From positions 37,207-101,206 of the forward strand of contig CALFJC010000063.1 of NCBI GenBank assembly GCA_937877655.1: 64,000 bases of DNA, in the 5' to 3' direction. The first letter of the stretch is position 1; each line of letters starts with the position of its first letter. This document shows positions 43,400-52,295 of the stretch, one piece after another. Under the pieces are notes generated by a model. It was not told the origin of the DNA, did no database searches, and saw only the letters and a list, made by a program, of their open reading frames with translations. The position numbers and the translations under genes are program-made. Origin of the DNA: an uncultured Selenomonadales bacterium (GTDB lineage Bacteria > Bacillota > Negativicutes > Selenomonadales > Selenomonadaceae).

Positions 43400-44026
43400 T
43401 CAAAACAAAATCAGCCCGACGGCGATTATCGCAAGGACTGCCGCTTCCGTGAAATTTAAAATTTGTCCGACATTTTTTTTGTGCAGAATTAATTTTCTCA
43501 CGCGCCCCGCGAAAAGTGCCACGCATGAAAAAATTATCAGAGCCTGCGCGGCGAACACGACGCCCAAAAATAAAATTTGCAAACTTGAGCCGTCGCTCGA
43601 CAAGTCAACAAATTGCGGCAGGAACGCCAAAAAGAATAATAAAACTTTCGGATTAAGGACGTTCATTAAGACGCCGCGCTTATAAAGTGCCGCCGAAGAA
43701 CTTTTTGCGCCCGCTCTCGACAGCGAAATTTTCTTTCCGCTCCGCGCAGATTTAAATGCTCCGAATGCCAAAAATAAAAGATAAGCCGCGCCGAAAATTT
43801 TTAAAAGGAGCATTGCGGTTGCCGAAGATTTTATCAACGCCGCCACGCCGATCATTACAAGCGTCGTATGAAAAACTATTCCGCTCACCAAGCCGCAAGC
43901 CAAAATTATTCCGCTCTTCGCGCCGTCCGACAAACTTTTTGTCAGCAAATATAAAATGTCGGGTCCGGGCGCGAGCGTCAACAAAATCGACGCCGTCAAA
44001 AAATATATGAACGTTGAACTTTCCAA
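43400..44026 (-). CDS. LysE/RhtB family amino-acid exporter
   Basis: A 208-residue inner-membrane protein with six helices. Family signatures are LTLAPGPDILYLLTKSL at the first helix and GVLMNVLNPKVLLFFLAFLPQF in the middle. It exports amino acids or derivatives (homoserine, lysine, threonine type); the exact substrate is not predictable. I choose TTG at 44026 (LESSTFIYFLTAS), behind GGAGGTG; the longer frame would read through the flhA terminator. Downstream, its 3' end is duplicated. Confidence 0.88.
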   Translation of the reverse strand: MESSTFIYFLTASILLTLAPGPDILYLLTKSLSDGAKSGIILACGLVSGIVFHTTLVMIGVAALIKSSATAMLLLKIFGAAYLLFLAFGAFKSARSGKKISLSRAGAKSSSAALYKRGVLMNVLNPKVLLFFLAFLPQFVDLSSDGSSLQILFLGVVFAAQALIIFSCVALFAGRVRKLILHKKNVGQILNFTEAAVLAIIAVGLILF

Positions 44027-44054
44027 CGAAAACACCTCCGCGCAGATTTTACCA

Positions 44055-44099
44055 CAAAAAAAAACCCGCCGAGTTTTTCGACGGGAAAAAATTTTTTTA
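44055..44099 (-). terminator. Terminator after flhA
   Basis: CCCGTCGA-AAAAC-TCGGCGGG hairpin on the minus strand with A- and T-runs on both sides, directly after the flhA stop. Confidence 0.85.
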
Positions 44100-46190
44100 T
44101 CAGATTCTGACGACGCCGAGAATTTGAATTTCAACCGATTGATCAATTTCGGCGTGCGAAACAATTACCAAACCTTGAATCGAACGTTCAACGAGTTTTC
44201 GGAAATAAAGACGCACGGCGGGGCTCGTCAACACAATGGCGGGATAACCTTGATTGCCGAGCTTTTCAACTTCATTCGTTACGGAAGTAATTATTCGGCG
44301 CATGGTATCGGGATCAAGTGTGACAAAAGAGCCGTGATCCGTTCTTTGAACCGCTCCGACAATTCGATTTTCCAGCGAAGGATCGAGCGTGACGCAAGCC
44401 AGAGTATTTGAACCTTGCGTGACTTGTTGAGTAATTTGCCGCGCCATTGCGTGACGAACATACTCCGTCAAAATTTCGGGATCTTTTGTGGCGCGGGCAT
44501 AATCGGCAAGCACTTCCATAATCGTAGCCATATCGCGGATTGAAACTCTTTCGCGGAGCAAATTGGACAAAACTTTTTGAATTTCGCCGACGCCCAAAAG
44601 TTCGGGAACAACTTCATCGACAAGCGAACGATTTGTTTTTGCAAGGTTGTCGATAAGATTTTGCGCCTCTTGACGCCCAAGAATTTCTGCGGCGTGTTGC
44701 TTGATAAGCTCCGTCAAATGCGTTGCCAAAACGGAGACGGCGTCAACAACCGTATAACCGTTTAATTCGGCGCGTTCACGATCACTTTCGGGGATCCAAA
44801 TCGCGGGCAGTCCGAAGGCGGGCTCAACAGTTTCAATGCCGGGAATTTCTTCAAAAACCGTGCCGGAGTTCATTGCAAGATAATGATCCAACATTAATTC
44901 ACCGCGAGCAATTTCCATGCCCTTAAGCTTGATGATGTACGCGCTGGGTTTGATTTGAATGTTGTCGCGAATTCTTATCGTAGGAACAACCAAACCGAGT
45001 TCAAGGGCGCATTGTCGTCGAATCATAACGATTCTGTCGAGCAAGTCGCCGCCCTGCCCCGTATCGACGAGCGGAATTAACGAATAACCGATTTCCAATT
45101 CCATCGGATCAACTTGCAGGAGAGAAATAATATTTTCGGGACGAGTCGCCGCCGATTTTTCTTTCGCCTGTTGCTGTTCTTCCTTGCTCTCTTCCGTGAC
45201 GGCAGTTTTTCTGTGGAGACTGTAGCCGATAAAGCCGCAGATAAAAGCCAGCGAGGCAAAAGGCAAGCCCGGCAAACCGGGAACGATTGACAACATAAGC
45301 AAAACGCCCGTATTGATGAAGAAAATTCTTTCGTTGTTGAAAAGTTGCTTGACAATGTCGTTACCGAGATTTCCTTCCGACGCGGCGCGGGTAACGATAA
45401 TACCTGTCGCGGTTGAAATTAAAAGCGCGGGAATTTGGCTTACAAGTCCTTCGCCGACCGTCAACAGCGTATAAGTTTGAAGAGCAGTCGCGGCGTCCAT
45501 GTCCTTTTGCGCCATGCCGATAACGAAACCGCCGCCGATATTAATCAGCATGATGACAATCGCGGCAATGGCATCGCCCTTAACAAACTTCGAGGCACCG
45601 TCCATTGCTCCGAAAAAATCCGCTTCGCGCTGAATTTTGGAGCGGCGAATTTTGGCTTCTTCGTCGGTTATCGCGCCTTGATTCAAATCCGCGTCGATAG
45701 ACATCTGTTTACCGGGCATTGCGTCCAAAGTAAAACGGGCGGAAACTTCGGCGACGCGCTCGGAGCCTTTGGTTATGACGATAAAATTGATGATAACCAA
45801 AATGATAAACATGATGAAACCGACAACGGGATTTCCGCCGACAACGAAATTTCCGAAAGCCGTAATGACTTCGCCCGCATTTGCATTAATCAGAATCAGT
45901 CGTGTTGCGGAAATGTTGAGAGCCAATCGAAAAAGTGTCGTCACAAGGAGCAGGGACGGGAAAACAGATAAATCAAGAGCCTCCTCGTTGTAAATCGCGC
46001 TCATAATGACGACAAGAGCGATTGTGATATTGAGACAAATAAGCAAATCCAAAAGCGGCGTGGGGAGCGGAATAATCATCATGATAACGATCATGACGAG
46101 CGTAACCGCAATGATAACGTCGCTGTACTTTTGGATAAGCGAGCCCAGCGTTCGCGGTTCGCCTTCCAATAAATCTGCGGGTGCGGCCAT
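44100..46190 (-). CDS. flhA: Flagellar export gate protein FlhA
   Basis: A 696-residue FlhA: N-terminal eight-helix membrane domain (about 25-325) with the FHIPEP-type signature region SRFTLDAMPGKQMSIDADLNQG-like sequence near 150-170, a charged linker (about 325-350), and a cytoplasmic nonameric ring domain that binds export chaperones. It uses the proton gradient to drive export of flagellar parts. ATG behind AAGGAGAAAA. Last gene of the flagellar run; it lies 48 bases after an unrelated symporter gene, rather than directly behind flhB as is usual. Confidence 0.95.
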   Translation of the reverse strand: MAAPADLLEGEPRTLGSLIQKYSDVIIAVTLVMIVIMMIIPLPTPLLDLLICLNITIALVVIMSAIYNEEALDLSVFPSLLLVTTLFRLALNISATRLILINANAGEVITAFGNFVVGGNPVVGFIMFIILVIINFIVITKGSERVAEVSARFTLDAMPGKQMSIDADLNQGAITDEEAKIRRSKIQREADFFGAMDGASKFVKGDAIAAIVIMLINIGGGFVIGMAQKDMDAATALQTYTLLTVGEGLVSQIPALLISTATGIIVTRAASEGNLGNDIVKQLFNNERIFFINTGVLLMLSIVPGLPGLPFASLAFICGFIGYSLHRKTAVTEESKEEQQQAKEKSAATRPENIISLLQVDPMELEIGYSLIPLVDTGQGGDLLDRIVMIRRQCALELGLVVPTIRIRDNIQIKPSAYIIKLKGMEIARGELMLDHYLAMNSGTVFEEIPGIETVEPAFGLPAIWIPESDRERAELNGYTVVDAVSVLATHLTELIKQHAAEILGRQEAQNLIDNLAKTNRSLVDEVVPELLGVGEIQKVLSNLLRERVSIRDMATIMEVLADYARATKDPEILTEYVRHAMARQITQQVTQGSNTLACVTLDPSLENRIVGAVQRTDHGSFVTLDPDTMRRIITSVTNEVEKLGNQGYPAIVLTSPAVRLYFRKLVERSIQGLVIVSHAEIDQSVEIQILGVVRI

Positions 46191-46238
46191 TTAATTTTCT
46201 CCTTTTGATAATCGCTTTAAAATTTGACACGGCAGAAC

Positions 46239-47822
46239 TTATACAGGTTTTGTTTTGGAAAAAATAACTTGATGCGAAAGATCAAACAGTTCGCAATTTC
46301 TTAATACCATTCCGAAAAGCGAAGATGCATTTATGATAAAAACTTCGTTGATCATCATTACCCCGATAGCTTCCGTTGAAAAGCCGAGATTCGTAAGTAA
46401 AACCGTGAAACCCGCAATGCTCCCGCCGTAAACTTTCGGCGTTACGATACTCAGCTGAATTGCAAGGAAGGCGATAATAAAAAGTTGCGAAACCGAAATT
46501 TTCGCTTCAGAAATTATCGCGCCCATAAATGCGCAAATCACAAAGTTATTCACGGTTCCCGGAGAAAATAACGTGTGCGATAAAGGTATCCAAAAGTCGC
46601 ACAGATTCGGATCGATTTTCAGATTTTGTTTGCACACGTCGAAGTTCACCATCATCGAGGCGGTACCGCTAAGCATTGTAAGCGATATGATAAAAACCGG
46701 AGCATTTTTCTTGAAAAAATCTGTGAGGTCGATTTTGTATCTCAACTTCAGATAAAGGAGCATGGAAAAACTTACAACGAAATAGGTAATGTAACTTGTC
46801 GCAACGAGTTTCCAAACGGAAAAAAGATTTTCGGAAGAAGTCGTCAGGACGGTTTTGAAAATGCTTAGGAATATGGTCAGAGGAACCGTTTTCAAAATCA
46901 GTTCCATCATTTTAAAGAGCAATTCCTTTATCTCGTTTATCGAAGATTTCAAACCCGCAATGCGCTGATCCAGAATCACGATACAAATACTCGTCAAAAA
47001 AGCTGTCATGACGATTTGAAGAACATTTCCTTCCAAAAAAGGCTTGAAAATATTGTCGGGAATGGCGGACAGCATCAAGGCTATAATTTCTTCGAGCAAA
47101 ACGGAACCTTCTCCGCTAAACGAAACTATCGGGAAAAAATACGCGGAGGCAACGATTGACACAAGGATAACAAGAGACATGATAATCATGAACCGCCGAA
47201 TAATTTTCAAGCCGATATTGCTTAGCGTCGAGACATCGTCCATTACGCAAATCGCGGATACAACCGAGAAAAAAATTGTCGGAATGGTGACGGCAACAAT
47301 TAATTGCATCAAGGTATTAAGTAGCGGTATCGCCAAACCGTCCAAGATAAATAATTTTAAGTTTTGCGGAAGTTGTTCGACGATAAAAGCCGCCGCGAAC
47401 GCGAGCAGAATTGCTGCGGTAATTGAGCCGCCGGGCACTTTGATTTTTTTTATTTCTTGCTTGGAAGAGATTATAATTTCGTTGTAACCGTTTTTATATC
47501 GGTAAGACGCTTCGGCTCTTTCGTAGAACAAAAGATTTTTCATAATCTCCGCCGACAAAATCGCCATATCGTCTTTTTCGGCAGTTTCCAAAGGATTATA
47601 AACTTTGCCTTTGATTCTTATCAAGACTCTCGGCGTCCAGAACCATTTGCGCTTTTGGACGGAAAATTCATGTTCCACACCAAAAAATTTTTGGCAACGC
47701 AAAAACAGTTCCTCAACAATCAAATTAATTTTTGCCTTGTCGCCCTTTGATATATTTGTCTGTTGAAAAAAGTTTTGAATGTCTTCAACAGCTTTGGCGA
47801 CATTTTCATCCGAGAATCTCAT
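46239..47822 (-). CDS. Dicarboxylate/amino acid:cation symporter with an HATPase-like N-terminal domain
   Basis: A 527-residue protein with two parts. Residues 1 to about 130 are soluble and resemble an anti-sigma/HATPase_c domain: KINLIVEELFLRCQKFF (N-box position), a DDMAILSAEIMKNL stretch and a final YRYKNGYNEIIISSK strand; the ATP-lid glycines are weak. Residues 140-527 are a DAACS transporter of 8 helices and two hairpins with LSGTASMMVN in place of the usual serine-rich loop. The ATG overlaps the phosphatase stop (ATGA); a longer start 23 codons upstream is rejected. It sits inside the flagellar run. A truncated relative lies at 36440. Substrate unknown; a regulated or sensory transporter is plausible. 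Confidence 0.8.
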   Translation of the reverse strand: MRFSDENVAKAVEDIQNFFQQTNISKGDKAKINLIVEELFLRCQKFFGVEHEFSVQKRKWFWTPRVLIRIKGKVYNPLETAEKDDMAILSAEIMKNLLFYERAEASYRYKNGYNEIIISSKQEIKKIKVPGGSITAAILLAFAAAFIVEQLPQNLKLFILDGLAIPLLNTLMQLIVAVTIPTIFFSVVSAICVMDDVSTLSNIGLKIIRRFMIIMSLVILVSIVASAYFFPIVSFSGEGSVLLEEIIALMLSAIPDNIFKPFLEGNVLQIVMTAFLTSICIVILDQRIAGLKSSINEIKELLFKMMELILKTVPLTIFLSIFKTVLTTSSENLFSVWKLVATSYITYFVVSFSMLLYLKLRYKIDLTDFFKKNAPVFIISLTMLSGTASMMVNFDVCKQNLKIDPNLCDFWIPLSHTLFSPGTVNNFVICAFMGAIISEAKISVSQLFIIAFLAIQLSIVTPKVYGGSIAGFTVLLTNLGFSTEAIGVMMINEVFIINASSLFGMVLRNCELFDLSHQVIFSKTKPV

Positions 47823-48532
47823 TTCATTACGCCTGTATCCAAAGTTAAACTTCCGAGATGCGCGACGGAATTGAGCAAAACGACTTGCCAAACGCCGTCC
47901 TCATAGCGCAGGACGTTGACGCAAGTATTATTCTGCCGAATTTGCTTGAAATGTTCGGTATCGAGACCGAGCACCGAACAAATAATGGTAGCGTTTATGA
48001 AACTGTGCGCGCCGATAAAAATAGTTTTGCCGGGGTATTTGGCAACCGCGTCTTCCAAAGCAGTCCGCCCGCGATATTGCATGTCACGAAGATTTTCGCC
48101 GTTCGGAAAGTTCATAAGCCACGGACGCTCCTGCCAAAGCTTAAACTCTTCGGGATATTTTTCCTTTAAATCGGAAATGAATTCGCCCGACCAATCGCCG
48201 TAATCAATTTCTTTTAGGCGGTCGTCGGTGTAAGCAATCGTCATTCCCTTTGCTTTAGCGACGGTTTCGGTCGTCACGTAGGCGCGACTCAGCGGGCTTG
48301 AGATGAAAACGTCAATGGGATAATCCTTAAGACTCTTGGCAAGGAGTTTCGCCTGCTTGATACCGACTTCGTTCAGCGGGATATCCAAATGCCCTTGATA
48401 GCGTTTCGCCTTATTGTAGGGCGTTTCGCCGTGACGGGCGAGGATAACCGTAGTTGCATCCGCCGAAGCCTGCGCGGGCACGAAGATAAAAATCGTCAAC
48501 ACGACCGCCAAGAAAATTTTTGCAAGTCTCAT
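47819..48532 (-). CDS. Exported histidine phosphatase (phosphoglycerate-mutase-like)
   Basis: A 237-residue protein with a signal peptide (about 1-23, ending AQASA) and a histidine-phosphatase fold: catalytic RHGETPYN, ISSPLSRAYVTTE, EIDYGDWSGE and the second histidine in GAHSFINATI. It removes phosphate from an unknown substrate outside the cytoplasm. RBS AAAGGGGAA 12 bases after flhB; its stop overlaps the start of the symporter gene, so both are inserted together in the flagellar run. Confidence 0.88.
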   Translation of the reverse strand: MRLAKIFLAVVLTIFIFVPAQASADATTVILARHGETPYNKAKRYQGHLDIPLNEVGIKQAKLLAKSLKDYPIDVFISSPLSRAYVTTETVAKAKGMTIAYTDDRLKEIDYGDWSGEFISDLKEKYPEEFKLWQERPWLMNFPNGENLRDMQYRGRTALEDAVAKYPGKTIFIGAHSFINATIICSVLGLDTEHFKQIRQNNTCVNVLRYEDGVWQVVLLNSVAHLGSLTLDTGVMK

Positions 48533-48544
48533 AGCAATTCCCCT

Positions 48545-49672
48545 TTAACTAATTTTGCGGTGTTTGATTCTGTAAACGTAGGCAAGAATTTCCGCGACGG
48601 CTTGATACAATTCGGCGGGAACCGTGCCGCCAATTTCGACAGCCTCAAAAAGTGCTCGCGCCACAGGTTTATTTTCTACAATCAAAATGTGATGCTCCCG
48701 CGCAATTTCCTTGATTCTTTCCGCGACCAAGTCTTGTCCCTTTGCCAAAACAAGCGGCGCAATCATTCCTTTTTTATAACTCAGCGCAACCGCCAAATGC
48801 GTCGGGTTTGTTACAATGACATCTGCCTTCGGAACTTCACTCATCATGCGTTGCATTGCCATTTGACGTTGTTTCTGTTTGATTCTGCTCTTAATTTGCG
48901 GATCGCCTTCCATTTGTTTAAATTCGTCTTTGACTTCCTGCTTTGACATCATCAAATCCTGTGTCGTCTGCCAGCGTTGATAAGCGTAATCCGCCGCCGC
49001 CATGATCATTATCACGCCCACAACTTGAAATGCCATCGTGAAAATTACGTCCGCCGCCGTCGCCAGTGAGTGCGGCAAGTCGAAGAAAATAAATTGCGGC
49101 ACGAGCGGAATTTGATCTTTCAAGTAAAGGTAGAGGAAATAGCCGATAACAATTATTTTGAAAATCGATTTGCACAATTCGACAATCGAACGCTTTGAAA
49201 AAATTCTTCCGAAGCCGTTTATCGGATTGAGATTTTCCAACTTCGGCTCCAATTTTTCCGTTGAGACAACCAGCCCGACTTGAAAAACATTTATTCCGAG
49301 CCCGACGATTAGAATTGCAAACATCACCGGCAAAACTGTTTTCGCCAAAAGAAGCATAATTCCTATGAAAAGTTCCGTAATTCCTTCCGTCGACATGCTC
49401 TGGGAAATGTGCGAGTAAAGATAAATTGTGTACTCGGCAATGTTGCCGTAAATATATTCCCAAAGAATTCTGAGGATAAGGAAGCCGATTAAAAGGACGA
49501 ACGCCGTATTGAGCTCTTGACTTCGAGCGACTTGACCTTTCTTGCGAGCGTCTTCGCGCTTTTTGGAAGTCGGCTCTTCGGTTTTTTCTCCGTCAAAGCG
49601 TTGCAGATCAAATAAAAAATTTTCAAGAGGCAAGGACTTTAAGGGCAACGGAAATGTTTGCATAAACTCCAT
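48545..49672 (-). CDS. flhB: Flagellar export switch protein FlhB
   Basis: A 375-residue FlhB that controls substrate order in flagellar export. It has a charged N-terminus (EKTEEPTSKKREDARKKGQV), four membrane helices (about 50-235) and a cytoplasmic domain with the self-cleaving NPTH motif (VIVTNPTHLAVAL). Oddity: its first 24 codons (EFMQTFPLPLKSLPLENFLF) are encoded by a frame-shifted copy of the 3' end of fliR, and there is no clear ribosome site. Thus the true start is uncertain: ATG 49672, ATG 49663 or an in-frame TTG further on. Confidence 0.92.
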   Translation of the reverse strand: MEFMQTFPLPLKSLPLENFLFDLQRFDGEKTEEPTSKKREDARKKGQVARSQELNTAFVLLIGFLILRILWEYIYGNIAEYTIYLYSHISQSMSTEGITELFIGIMLLLAKTVLPVMFAILIVGLGINVFQVGLVVSTEKLEPKLENLNPINGFGRIFSKRSIVELCKSIFKIIVIGYFLYLYLKDQIPLVPQFIFFDLPHSLATAADVIFTMAFQVVGVIMIMAAADYAYQRWQTTQDLMMSKQEVKDEFKQMEGDPQIKSRIKQKQRQMAMQRMMSEVPKADVIVTNPTHLAVALSYKKGMIAPLVLAKGQDLVAERIKEIAREHHILIVENKPVARALFEAVEIGGTVPAELYQAVAEILAYVYRIKHRKIS

Positions 49673-49830
49673 TAAAAATCACGTCCAAGAGAAGATAAAT
49701 TGGAAAAATCTTTTAGAGCATTTGTCCGCGCAGTTTTAAATAAAAAATTTTCAAGGCGAAAGAGATTTAAGGGCACCGGAAATGTTTGCATACATTTCAT
49801 TAAAAATCACGTCCAAAAAGAGAAGATAAA
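49610..49830. repeat. About 90-bp duplication across the fliR/flhB junction
   Basis: 49610-49699 (start of flhB and its leader) and 49738-49830 (end of fliR) are direct copies with some differences: both read AAATAAAAAATTTTCAAG ... GGAAATGTTTGCAT ... ATTAAAAATCACGTCCAA. One copy encodes the FliR C-terminus; in the other the same DNA, in a different frame, encodes the FlhB N-terminus. About 38 bases lie between. Confidence 0.88.
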
Positions 49831-50545
49831 AAGGCAAAATCATTGAGATCATCGTCATGCCGATCATCAACTGCATTGGAATGCCGACAACGAAAATATT
49901 CATCTGCGGCATTGTCCGAGCCAATATTCCGAGCCCGACGTTCGTCATTAAAATTGCAAAAGTCACGGGCATTGCGATTTTCATTCCGTTCATCCAAACT
50001 CCCGCCGTCAAATCCGTAATGAGTTCGGGGAGCGAAGTATTCCAAACCATTGAATCGAGCGGGATAATTCGAAAACTCTCCGCCAATGCCGAAATAATTA
50101 CGTGATGCCCGTTCGTTATCACGAAATAAATTATCGTCAAGTTGTAAAGGAAAGTTCCGACGAGACCCGTTTGTTGCATGGTTGTCGGATCCATCATTTG
50201 CACGACCGCGAAACCGATTTGCATGTCCATAATTTTGCCCGCCGTATTTATCGCCGCCAGAGTAATGTAAGCGATTAAACCGATAAGCCAGCCGACAAAA
50301 AGTTCTTTCGCAACCGTGAAGGCGAACATTAAAATTGTTGCGGGGGCGTGGATTGTATATTCTTTCAAGACGACGGGGAAAAGTATCAGCGCGAACATAA
50401 ACGCCACAACCGCACGAATTCTGTAGGGGACATTCATACTGCCGAAGAAGGGCGAAATAAAAAAAATGCCGCTCGAACGAGTGAGCACAAGTAAAAATGC
50501 TGCAACCTGCCCTTGAAATACGTCGTAAAAGTCAATTTCTGTCAA
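49751..50545 (-). CDS. fliR: Flagellar export gate protein FliR
   Basis: A 264-residue membrane protein with six helices, part of the FliPQR export gate. Family stretches include MNVPYRIRAVVAFMFALILFP-type sequence near 35-55, GKIMDMQIGFAVVQMMDP near 105, and PQMNIFVVGIPMQLMIG near 215. TTG start behind GGGAGGTCG. The gene ends 78 bases before flhB, with the duplicated junction in between. Confidence 0.92.
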   Translation of the reverse strand: MTEIDFYDVFQGQVAAFLLVLTRSSGIFFISPFFGSMNVPYRIRAVVAFMFALILFPVVLKEYTIHAPATILMFAFTVAKELFVGWLIGLIAYITLAAINTAGKIMDMQIGFAVVQMMDPTTMQQTGLVGTFLYNLTIIYFVITNGHHVIISALAESFRIIPLDSMVWNTSLPELITDLTAGVWMNGMKIAMPVTFAILMTNVGLGILARTMPQMNIFVVGIPMQLMIGMTMISMILPFYLLFLDVIFNEMYANISGALKSLSP

Positions 50546-50575
50546 ACTTTCGACCTCCCGGCAAGAAGCTTGTAC

Positions 50576-50845
50576 TCAGCCGATTCGAGACGGCAAACCG
50601 ATAAATATTCCCGAAAAAAATTCAACCATAATTCGGAGCATCCAAGGTCCGAAAATCAAAATCGCCACAAAGACCGCAATAATTTTCGGGATAAAAGCCA
50701 GTGTTTGCTCTTGAATTGAAGTTGTCGCTTGAAAGACACTGACAGCCAAGCCGACTGCCAGCCCCAAGCCCAACATCGGCGCGGAGACGATTAAAACAAC
50801 CATCAACGCTTCTTGTCCAAGTTGAATTACCAAATCCCCCGACAT
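50576..50845 (-). CDS. fliQ: Flagellar export gate protein FliQ
   Basis: An 89-residue, two-helix membrane protein of the FliPQR gate (ALMVVLIVSAPMLGLGLAVGLAVSVFQATTSIQEQTL is spread over residues 13-50, the typical FliQ block). ATG behind GGAGG. Usual length, between fliP and fliR in the usual order. Confidence 0.93.
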   Translation of the reverse strand: MSGDLVIQLGQEALMVVLIVSAPMLGLGLAVGLAVSVFQATTSIQEQTLAFIPKIIAVFVAILIFGPWMLRIMVEFFSGIFIGLPSRIG

Positions 50846-50857
50846 TTTTTACCTCCG

Positions 50858-51601
50858 CTAACGGAAACTCACAATGATTGAACGAATCAGCAAGTGCCAG
50901 CCGTCAATCATTACGAACAAAAGAATTTTGAACGGCAAGGAAATCATGACGGGCGGCAACATCATCATACCCATTGACATCAGCGTAGTTGCAACGATCA
51001 TATCAATGACAATGAAAGGCACGTATAACATAAAACCGATTTGAAAGGCGGTTTTCAGTTCGCTTATCATGAACGCCGGGATTAAAACCAATGTCGAGAC
51101 ATCTTCTTGAGTTTCGGGACGTTCGGCGTCGGATAAATTTACAAACAATGCCAAATCGGATTCTCGCGTTTGTCTGAACATAAATTCGCGCATCGGCTCA
51201 AGGACGTTGTCTATCGCTTCTTCCTGCGAAATTTGTCCCGCAAGATAAGGTTGCAAGCCGTTATCGTTTGCTTGAGACCAGTAAGGAGCCATTATGTAAA
51301 ACGTCAAGAATATTGCCAGCGAAACCACAACTTGATTCGGCGGGACGTTTTGAGTGGCGAGCGCATTTCTCAAGAAGCCGATTATCACGACGATCCGCAC
51401 AAATGAAGTCGTCATCATCAAAATTGCCGGCGCGATTGTTGCCAATGTCAAAACGCCTATGACTTGCAAAGTCGAGGCGACTTGTTCGGGATTATCCGCC
51501 GTGCCGACTTCGACATTTACGCTCGGAATAATCGGTGCCGCCTCAACGCAATTTATTAAAAGCACGCCGACCGCGCAGATTAAAAACCAACTTCGATTCA
51601 A
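50858..51601 (-). CDS. fliP: Flagellar export gate protein FliP
   Basis: A 247-residue protein with a signal peptide-like N-terminus (cleavage about 22) and four helices. It carries TTSFVRIVVIIGFLRNALAT, then PPNQVVVSLAIFLTFYIM and MMMLPPVMISLPFKILLFV, all typical of FliP. TTG start with only a weak ribosome site (GGGAAG), because repeat copy C separates it from fliO; translation here may depend on the leader structure. Confidence 0.92.
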   Translation of the reverse strand: MNRSWFLICAVGVLLINCVEAAPIIPSVNVEVGTADNPEQVASTLQVIGVLTLATIAPAILMMTTSFVRIVVIIGFLRNALATQNVPPNQVVVSLAIFLTFYIMAPYWSQANDNGLQPYLAGQISQEEAIDNVLEPMREFMFRQTRESDLALFVNLSDAERPETQEDVSTLVLIPAFMISELKTAFQIGFMLYVPFIVIDMIVATTLMSMGMMMLPPVMISLPFKILLFVMIDGWHLLIRSIIVSFR

Positions 51602-51639
51602 GCCGCGTCACACTTCCCACGAAAAATTTTCTGCAATTC

Positions 51640-51785
51640 ATGTGAATGACTAAATGTGAATGACTACCGGGCGCACAGGACGTGCGCCCGCCCGCAATAA
51701 AAACAGGATGTTTTTTTTGCGGGTTGAAGCCCCTTTTCTTTTGGCAACTTTTCTTTTGGGGCAACAAAAGAAAAGTTGAAGAGTT
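51640..51785. repeat. Dispersed multi-hairpin element, copy C, with a 7/14-base repeat tract
   Basis: A tract ATGTGAA-TGACTAA-ATGTGAA-TGACTAC (51640-51667) is followed by CGGGCGCAC-AGGAC-GTGCGCCCG, CCCGCAA...TTGCGGG enclosing AAAACAGGATGTTTT, and CAACTTTTCTTTTG / CAAAAGAAAAGTTG. It lies in the fliO-fliP gap inside the flagellar run; same orientation as copy A. It lacks the long tail of copies A, B and D. Confidence 0.8.
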
Positions 51786-52295
51786 TCATTTCTTCTTGAA
51801 CAGCGGGATTTTTCTTACCAAGTCCGACAGCGTCCCGAATTCTTGAGAAAACATGTCGCCCGAATTAAGCGATTGCGCGTGAAGATGTTCGATTAAATTT
51901 TTGTCGGTTATCTCGCCCAAAAGATTTATGTTGTGGTCTGTCACGCCCAATAAAAACACTCTGCCGGCCATTTCAACTGTGCAGACAGAGCGATTAGGTC
52001 CCAGCGGTAAATTTTCCAGAATTCTGCCGCCGCTTGCCGACATGCGCGCCGCGTTAAATCGTCCGCCGATAAATCTTGCGGCAAAATAAGCCATAACCAA
52101 CACGACGGCAAATACGGCGAACAAACTCAAAAGATAAGCAAGCGTCGACCACCAAGAAACTCCGGTTGGTCTCGGATCAACTTCTTCATAGCCTTCCAAG
52201 TAACCGCCCGCAGCCTCCGCCTCAGAGCCGCAAAAATAAATCAAACAGAAAAGCACGAACACAATCGGGATATAGAATTTTATTTTTTCAATCAT
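51786..52295 (-). CDS. fliO: Flagellar biosynthesis protein FliO
   Basis: A 169-residue single-pass membrane protein with an N-terminal hydrophobic signal segment (about 8-28), a periplasmic piece, a second helix (about 52-75) and a cytoplasmic domain with GRILENLPLGPNRSVCTVEMAGRVFLLGVTD-type sequence (FliO/FliZ family). It helps FliP assemble. It overlaps the cheY stop by one base (TGATG). Family is variable, so the assignment rests partly on position between cheY and fliP. Confidence 0.85.
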   Translation of the reverse strand: MIEKIKFYIPIVFVLFCLIYFCGSEAEAAGGYLEGYEEVDPRPTGVSWWSTLAYLLSLFAVFAVVLVMAYFAARFIGGRFNAARMSASGGRILENLPLGPNRSVCTVEMAGRVFLLGVTDHNINLLGEITDKNLIEHLHAQSLNSGDMFSQEFGTLSDLVRKIPLFKKK

